Origin: DASWHK01 sp036398215
GTDB taxonomy: Bacteria; Acidobacteriota; UBA890
Assembly (NCBI GenBank): GCA_036398215.1
Contig: DASWHK010000255.1
Span: forward strand, 1 to 8,671
DNA length: 8,671 bases
Direction: 5' to 3'
Position numbers and translations under genes: made by a program. The notes under the pieces are model-generated. The model was not told the DNA's origin. It ran no database searches and saw nothing but the letters and a program-made list of their open reading frames with translations. Position 1 is the stretch's first letter. Each line of letters begins with the position of its first letter. Positions 1 to 5,214 of this stretch are shown piece by piece.

Positions 1-369
1 GGTGGGCACCGGGATGATCATGCCGGCACCTTGGCCGTCGACCTCGGGCCCGGCGCGCGCCGGCGCCTCGCCGACGTTGATGACGTTCATGACCTGGATC
101 GCCTGGTAGACGCCCGGCGAGACCAGGTTGAGGACGACGTGGAGGATGTCGATGTGCAGGGTGGGCATCGCGGCGGCTGCGTCGGGCTGCGCCGCACCGG
201 GGTCCTGCACGGCCGGCGCCGCCGCGAGCGTCACCAGCAGGGCGAAAGCGGCAAGCACGGCCGGGCATCGCGCAGAACATCGTGGGGCTCGGGACCTCCC
301 TTCCTTGTCAACGCGTCGCGGCCGGCCGGCGGCGAACGGTCCGCTCGCGGCACAGAAACGGTGAGACAT
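1..369 (-). CDS. Predicted exported protein of unknown function, 3' end outside window
   Basis: An open frame on the minus strand begins at an ATG at 369 and stays open to base 1, so the first 123 residues are visible and the C-terminus is missing. Residues 38-53 (VLAAFALLVTLAAAPA) form a hydrophobic core ending in an A-x-A type site, followed by VQDPG. This looks like a Sec signal peptide with an unusually long, Arg-rich n-region. The mature part continues with MPTLHIDILHVVLNL and later QVMNVINVGE and GMIIPVP, a beta-rich pattern of the kind seen in carboxypeptidase-regulatory or fibronectin-like periplasmic domains; this is inference only. It starts 11 nt after the zinc-ribbon CcmI-like gene and is probably the next gene of the ccm operon. 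The start is uncertain: no good Shine-Dalgarno precedes 369, and a GGGAGG at 295-300 has no well-spaced in-frame start after it. I do not recognise the family. Confidence 0.6.
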   Translation of the reverse strand, partial: MSHRFCAASGPFAAGRPRRVDKEGRSRAPRCSARCPAVLAAFALLVTLAAAPAVQDPGAAQPDAAAAMPTLHIDILHVVLNLVSPGVYQAIQVMNVINVGEAPARAGPEVDGQGAGMIIPVPT

Positions 370-380
370 GCCGGCCGGGG

Positions 381-854
381 TCACCCCGTTTGACTCAGCG
401 GCGTGCCGCAGGCGCCGCAGAATCGGTCGCCCCGCGCGGCGGGCGCCCCACACTGGGTGCAGAAGGCGCCGGCGCGGCCCCCGGGATCGGCGGCGAAGGC
501 CGGAGCGGCAGCCGGCAGCGGCTGCCGGGCGGCGGCGATCTCGGCCTCCAGCGCTTCATCGGCGCGAGGCGGCTGGCTGCGCAGGACGTCGATCTGCCGG
601 ACGATCTCCACGGCCTCGCGCTTGAGCTGGTCGACTGCTTCCTCGTAGTCGGCCTTTTCGAGCTTGTCGGTGTTGTAGTCGAAGCCCAGCTCGCGGATGG
701 CGGCGTAGATCTGCAGCTTGCGCTCCTCCAGCGCGGCGAGCTGGGCGGCCGGGCCGATCGGATCCAGCGGCGCCTCGCGCCCCGGACGCAGGAGCGGGTA
801 GCCGATGATCGCCGCGACGCCGGCAAGGACGACGACGGCCAGGACGACGGTCAT
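381..854 (-). CDS. Short CcmI-like membrane protein with C-terminal zinc ribbon
   Basis: The product has 157 residues. Residues 1-22 form one transmembrane segment followed by Arg-rich residues (LLRPGR), suggesting the rest is cytoplasmic. Residues 39-92 are a charged helical or coiled-coil stretch (LEERKLQIYAAIRELGFDYN, then KLEKADYEEAVDQL). It resembles the N-terminal cytoplasmic loop of CcmI/CycH, a System I protein that helps deliver apocytochrome. The second membrane helix and the periplasmic TPR domain of full CcmI are absent. A Pro/Ala-rich linker (about 93-130) leads to a zinc ribbon with C132-x2-C135 and C146-x2-C149. The start overlaps the stop of the CcmH-like gene as ATGA (851-854), so translation is probably coupled; no clear Shine-Dalgarno is seen. 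Assignment to the CcmI family rests on the coiled-coil resemblance and the operon position. A generic zinc-ribbon membrane protein is the alternative. Confidence 0.8.
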   Translation of the reverse strand: MTVVLAVVVLAGVAAIIGYPLLRPGREAPLDPIGPAAQLAALEERKLQIYAAIRELGFDYNTDKLEKADYEEAVDQLKREAVEIVRQIDVLRSQPPRADEALEAEIAAARQPLPAAAPAFAADPGGRAGAFCTQCGAPAARGDRFCGACGTPLSQTG

Positions 855-1489
855 TCAGTCTCGAGATTGCCGAGCTCGCGCTCGACGATGTCGCGATAGC
901 GATCGGCAGGGGAGGCGTCGGTGGACGCGGCGGCGGCGGCCGCGGCGCCCGTGGACGCGGCGGCGGACCCGGCGGCGGCGGCCGCGCTTTCGGGCGCGCC
1001 GGCGGGATGTGCCTCTCCCGGCTCGCCGGCGACGGCAGCGACGTGCTCGGCCCGCCAATGCGCAATGATGGCCGCCATCCCCACCAACCCGACCATCAGC
1101 AGCGCCATCGGCGCCAGCCAGGCCATCAGGTCGAGGCCGGAGGCCTCGGGCTTGATCCGCGTCCCGTCGCCGTACTGGGCGACGAAGACCGCCTTGATCT
1201 GCGCGTCGGTCTTGCCGGCCTCGACCTCGGTGCGCAGGTTGGCGAGCATGCCGTCGGCGAAGCCGCAGCCGCAGGTGCCGATGGGCCGGAGCGGGCAGGT
1301 ACCGCAGGTGCAGCCGATCTCGGTGGCGAGCCGCTCGTACTGCGTGAGGCTGGCGGGCGCCCTGGAAAGCCAGATCGAAAACGGCACCGCGGCCAGCAGG
1401 GCCACCAGCCCGAGGACCACGAAAACGACGGCGCCGCCACCCTCGCCGCCGGCGCCGCCACGCTCTCCCTTGCCTTGTAGTGAGCTCAT
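851..1489 (-). CDS. ccmH: CcmH-like cytochrome c biogenesis protein with variant multi-cysteine motif
   Basis: The product has 212 residues. CcmH proteins act in the periplasm, keeping the CxxCH cysteines of apocytochrome c reduced for CcmF. Two hydrophobic helices (about 19-40 and 120-143) flank a periplasmic-type loop. The family pattern is clear after the cysteines: residues 83-93 (ANLRTEVEAGK), then QIKAVFVAQYGDG, then the second helix LMAWLAPMALL. The usual L-R-C-x2-C motif is replaced by a cluster with C60, C62, C65, C73 and C75 (GCTCGTCPLRPIGTCGCGFA). After the second helix the chain becomes Ala/Ser/Gly-rich low complexity (about 150-195) and ends in a charged helix (DRYRDIVERELGNLETE). 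The ATG at 1489 has a good GGGAGG at 1495-1500. The gene lies 95 nt after ccmF and overlaps the next gene by 4 nt. Family assignment is firm in outline; how this variant works is not known to me. Confidence 0.87.
   Translation of the reverse strand: MSSLQGKGERGGAGGEGGGAVVFVVLGLVALLAAVPFSIWLSRAPASLTQYERLATEIGCTCGTCPLRPIGTCGCGFADGMLANLRTEVEAGKTDAQIKAVFVAQYGDGTRIKPEASGLDLMAWLAPMALLMVGLVGMAAIIAHWRAEHVAAVAGEPGEAHPAGAPESAAAAAGSAAASTGAAAAAAASTDASPADRYRDIVERELGNLETE
921..986. repeat. GC-rich imperfect direct repeat coding the Ala-rich tail of the CcmH-like protein
   Basis: A 16-nt string (gtggacgcggcggcgg) occurs at 921-936 and again at 951-966, a 30-nt period. A second shared string (cggcggcggccgcg) occurs at 931-944 and 973-986. 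On the minus strand this encodes an Ala/Ser/Thr-rich disordered tail, so the repeat is probably slippage-prone coding DNA rather than a regulatory or mobile element. Confidence 0.6.
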
Positions 1490-1494
1490 CGAGG

Positions 1495-1500
1495 CCTCCC
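1495..1500 (-). promoter_or_regulatory. Ribosome binding site of the ccmH-like gene
   Basis: The minus strand reads GGGAGG followed by CCTCG and then the ATG at 1489, a 5-nt spacer. It is the clearest Shine-Dalgarno in the ccm block. It fixes the start and shows this gene can initiate independently of ccmF, which ends 95 nt upstream. Confidence 0.7.
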
Positions 1501-1584
1501 GTGTGTCAATCGTCGTTTACGAAGAAACAGTGCAGACCTGGCGCCGCTTCCTCGATCAGGGTGTGCCGAACGCGCATGACGGGC

Positions 1585-3555
1585 TCAATAGTTGCGGATG
1601 CCGGCCGCGGAGACGCTGCGGTCGGGCCACATGCAGATGATCGTGCCGAGCAGCAACACGAAGCCGCCGATCCAGATCCACTTCACCAGCGGGTTGAGGA
1701 ACACCTTGAGCGTGGCGCTGCCCTGGTCGATGTTCCAGCCGGTCAACACCAGGTAGAGATCGTGGCGCAGGTTGCTGCGGATCGCCACCTCGGTGGTCGC
1801 GGTCTCGTTGTTGGGGGCCGGATGGAAGTGGCGCTGCGGCAGCATACGGAAGCGGGCCCGATCGTCCTGGAAGGCGACGACCGAGGCGGAGACGACCTGC
1901 ACGCCGGAGGAATCGTAGACGTCGAGGTCGCCGAGCTGCAGCCGGTAGGTGCCGATGTCGACGGTCTGGCCGGGCAGCAGCGTCGCCTCGGTCTCGCGCT
2001 GGAAGTAGCTGGAGCCGGCGATGCCCACCGCCATGCAGACGATCCCCAGATGGATGACGTAGCCGCCGTAGCGGCGCTTGTTGCGCAGCGTCAGCGACGC
2101 CAGGGCCCGCGGAAAGCTCTCGCCGCCGGCCGATCCACGCGCCCGGGCGCCGCGCCAGAACTCCTGCACGATGGTGCCGGCGACGAACGCCGAGAGGGCG
2201 AAAGCCATGACGGTGGCGAAGTCACGCACGCCGAGGGCCAGGAAGGTGACGCCGGTCACCGCGCCGGCCAGCACCGGAACCACGAAGGCGCGCTGCAAGC
2301 TCCCCCAGGAGGCCCGGCGCCAGGCGATCAACGGGCCGACGCCGGTCAGCAGCAGCAGCAGCAGCAGGATCGGCACGTTGACGCGGTTGAAGAAGGGCGG
2401 CCCGACGTTCATCTGCGTGCCGGTGATCGCCTCGGTGATCACCGGGAACATCGTCCCCCAGAGGATCGCGAAGCAGGCGACGACCAGCACCAGGTTGTTG
2501 AACAGGAAGGACGACTCCCGCGACAGGACGGCCTCGAGCTTGCTCTCGCTCTTGAGCTCGGGTAGCCGCAGGGCGACCAGCCCGAAGCCGACCGCCAGGG
2601 TCAGCGCCAGGAAGCCGGCGAACATCGGCCCCAGGTTCGAGGTCGTGAACGCGTGCACCGAGGAGACGATGCCGGAGCGGGTCAGGAAGGTGCCGAAGAT
2701 GCAGAGCGCGAACGTCGAGATGATCAGCACCACGTTCCACACCCGCAGCATCTTCTTCTTCTCCTCGATCATCACCGAGTGCAGGTAGGCGGTGGCCACC
2801 AGCCAGGGCATCAGCGAGGCGTTCTCGACCGGGTCCCAGCCCCAGTAACCGCCCCAGCCGAGCTCGACGTAAGCCCACTGGGCGCCGAGGGTGACGCCGA
2901 TCGACAGGAAGAACCAGGCGACGATCGTCCAGCGGCGGATCGTGTGCAGCCAGGAGGTGTCGAGCCGCCCCGAGGCCAGCGCCCCGATCGCGAAGGCGAA
3001 GGGAATGGTGAAGCCGACGTAGCCGAGATAGAGGTTGGGCGGGTGGATCGCCATCGCCGGGTTTTGCAGGAGCGGGTTCATGCCCTGGCCATCGGGGGGC
3101 GCCACCGCCAGCCGCGCGAACGGGTTGGCGACGAAGACCTGCAGCGCCACGAAGAACGCCGCCGTGGTCATGCAGGTGGCGTGGACGTAGGGCATCAACG
3201 CCGGGTGACGATAGCGGTTCTGGGCGGCGGCGATCGCCGAGTAGATCACCAGGATCATCGCCCACAGCAGCAGCGACCCCGCCATGCCGCCCCACAGCGC
3301 CGACAGCTTGTAGACAAACGGCATCCCGGCGCGCGAGTTCTGGGCGACGTAGGCAACCTCGAAGCGGTCGGTCGCCAGCAGGTAGAGGAGGCAGGCGCCG
3401 GCGGTAAGGACCAGCGCCGTCGTCGCGTACACTGCGTTGCGGCCGCTCTGGATCAGGCCGGGAAGCTGGCGGCGGGCGCCGAGCACGGAGGCGGCCACCG
3501 AGTAGCCGGCGGTCGCCAAAGAGAGAACCAGGCAGATTTGTCCGAGCTCGATCAT
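1585..3555 (-). CDS. ccmF: Cytochrome c haem lyase subunit CcmF
   Basis: CcmF is the integral membrane haem lyase core of System I, receiving haem from CcmE and joining it to apocytochrome c. The product has 656 residues, the normal length, with many hydrophobic helices along the chain. The WWD haem-handling domain lies at residues 227-250 (WAYVELGWGGYWGWDPVENA). The four histidines expected from E. coli CcmF are present in context: H171 (MAIHPPNLYLG), H259 (YLHSVM), H301 (SSVHAF) and H502 (YVIHLG). A periplasmic-type domain fills about residues 515-625, and a last helix (about 628-646) precedes the C-terminus. The ATG at 3555 has no strong Shine-Dalgarno, but the N-terminus MIELGQICLVLSLATAGYSV matches where the family begins. 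It lies 30 nt after ccmE in the same direction, so the two are probably cotranscribed. The reading frame shows no break. Confidence 0.97.
   Translation of the reverse strand: MIELGQICLVLSLATAGYSVAASVLGARRQLPGLIQSGRNAVYATTALVLTAGACLLYLLATDRFEVAYVAQNSRAGMPFVYKLSALWGGMAGSLLLWAMILVIYSAIAAAQNRYRHPALMPYVHATCMTTAAFFVALQVFVANPFARLAVAPPDGQGMNPLLQNPAMAIHPPNLYLGYVGFTIPFAFAIGALASGRLDTSWLHTIRRWTIVAWFFLSIGVTLGAQWAYVELGWGGYWGWDPVENASLMPWLVATAYLHSVMIEEKKKMLRVWNVVLIISTFALCIFGTFLTRSGIVSSVHAFTTSNLGPMFAGFLALTLAVGFGLVALRLPELKSESKLEAVLSRESSFLFNNLVLVVACFAILWGTMFPVITEAITGTQMNVGPPFFNRVNVPILLLLLLLTGVGPLIAWRRASWGSLQRAFVVPVLAGAVTGVTFLALGVRDFATVMAFALSAFVAGTIVQEFWRGARARGSAGGESFPRALASLTLRNKRRYGGYVIHLGIVCMAVGIAGSSYFQRETEATLLPGQTVDIGTYRLQLGDLDVYDSSGVQVVSASVVAFQDDRARFRMLPQRHFHPAPNNETATTEVAIRSNLRHDLYLVLTGWNIDQGSATLKVFLNPLVKWIWIGGFVLLLGTIICMWPDRSVSAAGIRNY
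2347..2367. repeat. Seven-copy CAG/CTG microsatellite inside ccmF
   Basis: The plus strand has seven uninterrupted CAG triplets, which are seven CTG leucine codons in ccmF (residues 396-402, in a membrane helix). The frame is intact. It is a possible slippage site whose length could vary in steps of one leucine. Confidence 0.8.
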
Positions 3556-3585
3556 CTGATGTACCGGGGTCCCCGCGACCGACCG

Positions 3586-4029
3586 TTAGCGACCCTTTGC
3601 GGGCGCGACGACGCCTGCTTCACGGTATTCAGGATAGTCCGTGGCGGCCTCGTACTTCGAGGGGCACTTGGCCATCAGGAAGGTCGCCTGGAAGGTGCCG
3701 TCGGCGTCCAGCTTGCCCTCGACCACCGCCTCGGCCTCGTCCTGGAAGGTGTCAGGCACGACGTCGCGGTAGACGACCGGGATCTGCTTGCCCCCCTCTT
3801 CGATGATGAAACGGTGGAAGAGGCCGCTGTCGTCGGAGTCGATGGAGCCCGCCATGACCTGTCCGGCGACCCGCAGAGGCTCGCCGGTGAGCTCCTGCTG
3901 GCGATCGGCAATCTCGCTGACGGTGTAGTAGTAGACCATCGTGTCGCGCATGCCCACGATCATCACGTAGACGACGGCGGCGAGGATGACGGTGACGGCG
4001 ATGCCGACCTGACGGCGGCGGATTCCCAT
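3586..4029 (-). CDS. ccmE: Cytochrome c maturation haem chaperone CcmE, C-x3-Y variant
   Basis: CcmE holds haem covalently on the periplasmic side and hands it to CcmF. From the ATG at 4029 the product has 147 residues: a short basic N-terminus (MGIRRRQ), one membrane anchor (about 8-26), then a beta-barrel (OB) domain. Family landmarks are YYYTVSEI (33-40), RVAGQVMAGSI (53-63), PVVYRDVVPDTFQ (84-96) and VVEGKLDADGTF (102-113). The haem-attachment site normally reads K-H-x3-Y; here residues 121-126 are KCPSKY, so Cys122 replaces the histidine and Tyr126 is kept. This matches the C-x3-Y CcmE type known from archaea and Desulfovibrio-like bacteria. An upstream TTG at 4047 would add six residues but has no Shine-Dalgarno, whereas ATG 4029 has GAGGA 7 nt upstream. 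It is the first gene of the ccm block, with ccmF 30 nt downstream. Confidence 0.93.
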   Translation of the reverse strand: MGIRRRQVGIAVTVILAAVVYVMIVGMRDTMVYYYTVSEIADRQQELTGEPLRVAGQVMAGSIDSDDSGLFHRFIIEEGGKQIPVVYRDVVPDTFQDEAEAVVEGKLDADGTFQATFLMAKCPSKYEAATDYPEYREAGVVAPAKGR

Positions 4030-4036
4030 TGACGGA

Positions 4037-4041
4037 TCCTC
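4037..4041 (-). promoter_or_regulatory. Ribosome binding site deciding the ccmE start
   Basis: GAGGA on the minus strand lies 7 nt before the ATG at 4029. It lies after the alternative TTG at 4047, so it supports the shorter CcmE with N-terminus MGIRRRQ. Confidence 0.6.
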
Positions 4042-4077
4042 GATCAAGGAAGATTGGTGAAGCGCTGTCGCTAATGA

Positions 4078-4106
4078 ATCCTACCACGGGGTCTGTTTTG
4101 CTTCCA
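4078..4106 (-). promoter_or_regulatory. Possible promoter of the ccm operon
   Basis: The 87 nt between the dehydrogenase stop and the ccmE ATG are noticeably richer in A and T than the rest of the window. On the minus strand a TAGGAT (4078-4083, four of six bases of a sigma-70 -10 box) lies 17 nt after TGGAAG (4101-4106, three of six bases of a -35 box). Both boxes are weak, so the location is more credible than the exact hexamers. No terminator hairpin with a T-run was found here, so read-through from the upstream block is possible. Confidence 0.25.
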
Positions 4107-4116
4107 CGCCGCCCGC

Positions 4117-5214
4117 TCAAACGGCCAGCGCCAGGCGGCCGGTGACCTGGCGCTCGTAGAGCAGGCGGTGGGCGCGGGCGACCTCGTCGAGCGCCAGCGT
4201 GCCGGCAAGCACCGGGCGGACGGCGCCGCTTTCCACCAGCCGGAAGGCCTCGGCGAGCTCCTCGGTGGTGGTGGCGAACGAGCCGATGAACTCCAGCTCC
4301 TTCAGGATCATCAGCCCGGGCATGAACTCGACCGAGTGGGTCTCGAGGTTGCCGACCATGACCAGGCGGCCGCCGGGCGCCAGGCTGCGAACCGACTCGC
4401 CGAAGGTCGGCGAGCCGGTGATCTCCAGGACGATGTCGACCCCGTGGCCGCCGGTCAGGCCGCGGGCCGCGCGGGAGAACTCCAGGTCGGGGGCGGCGAT
4501 GACCTCGTCGGCGCCGCCGGCGAGCAGCTGCTCTTTCTTGGCCGGCGACGAGGTTACCGCGATGATCCGCGCCCCGCCCATGCGGCACACCTGGATCGCG
4601 TGCAGCCCGACGCCGCCCGAGGCGCCGGTAATCAGCACCGTCTCGCCGGCACGAACCCGGCCGCGGCGAGCGACGTGGATCGCCGTGCCGATCGTGCAGG
4701 CGCAGATCGATGCCTCGGGGAGGGGAATCGAGCGCGGAACGAGAGCCAACCCTTGCGCCGGCGACACGGTGTACTCGGCGTAGCCGCCGGGGATCTCCTC
4801 GCCGAAGAACACGCCCTGCTTGCAGAGCGTTGGGCGCCGCTCGGCGCACAGGTCGCAGTCGTCGCAGTGCACCCGTTGCACCGTGGCGACCCGGTCGCCG
4901 GGGGCGAAACCCTCCACCGTCTCCCCGACGGCGACCACCTCTCCGGCGATCTCGTGGCCGAGGATCGCCGGCAGCTTGGTGCGCGGCAGGTTGCCGCGGC
5001 GGTTGATCAGGTCGTGGTAGCAGACGCCCACGGCGCCCACTCGAATGAGCACGTCCTGGGGCGACAGCCGCGCCGGGTCCGGCGCCGGCACCCGCTCGAG
5101 CCGCATCATCTCCGGCTCGCCGAACTCGTGCAGGACCATCGCCCGCATGGTGGTCGGAACCGCGGTGGTACGGCGCCGCGACGCCGCGGCGGCCGTGGTG
5201 ACGTCAGCGTTCAT
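4117..5214 (-). CDS. Zinc-dependent MDR oxidoreductase, acryloyl-CoA reductase-like
   Basis: The product has 365 residues, typical of zinc-type medium-chain dehydrogenases/reductases. The catalytic zinc ligands appear as C65 (GVCYHDL), H87-E88 (ILGHEIAGE) and probably C173 (CACTIG). The structural zinc site is C117, C120, C123 and C131. The nucleotide-binding glycine motif is GASGGVG (197-203), followed by IIAVTSSPAKK, which may favour NADPH. From memory, the text around GASGGVG-HAIQV, the GSPTFGESVRSL stretch and the C-terminus resemble archaeal acryloyl-CoA reductase more than ordinary alcohol dehydrogenases. With CoA-transferase-like genes just upstream, an enoyl-CoA reductase or hydroxyacyl-CoA dehydrogenase role is plausible. 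The ATG at 5214 has GAGAGGA upstream and overlaps the fused CoA-transferase gene by 11 nt; an internal ATG at 5148 (MRAMVLHEFG) fits the family N-terminus but has no Shine-Dalgarno. The substrate is unknown. Confidence 0.88.
   Translation of the reverse strand: MNADVTTAAAASRRRTTAVPTTMRAMVLHEFGEPEMMRLERVPAPDPARLSPQDVLIRVGAVGVCYHDLINRRGNLPRTKLPAILGHEIAGEVVAVGETVEGFAPGDRVATVQRVHCDDCDLCAERRPTLCKQGVFFGEEIPGGYAEYTVSPAQGLALVPRSIPLPEASICACTIGTAIHVARRGRVRAGETVLITGASGGVGLHAIQVCRMGGARIIAVTSSPAKKEQLLAGGADEVIAAPDLEFSRAARGLTGGHGVDIVLEITGSPTFGESVRSLAPGGRLVMVGNLETHSVEFMPGLMILKELEFIGSFATTTEELAEAFRLVESGAVRPVLAGTLALDEVARAHRLLYERQVTGRLALAV

Noticed and set aside
306..311. A perfect TTGACA on the minus strand upstream of the exported protein's signal peptide region.
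   Set aside because: No -10-like hexamer lies 15-19 nt downstream, and the site is inside the predicted open frame.
1506..1577. A 23-codon open frame between ccmF and the ccmH-like gene (starts MRVRHTLIEE).
   Set aside because: It has no Shine-Dalgarno, no recognisable similarity, and a length expected by chance in the 95-nt gap. Conservation in relatives would be needed to revive it.
3564..3576. Inverted repeat ccggggtcccc/ggggaccccgg between ccmE and ccmF.
   Set aside because: It is short with almost no loop and no T-run, so it is not a credible terminator. It is easily explained by high GC.
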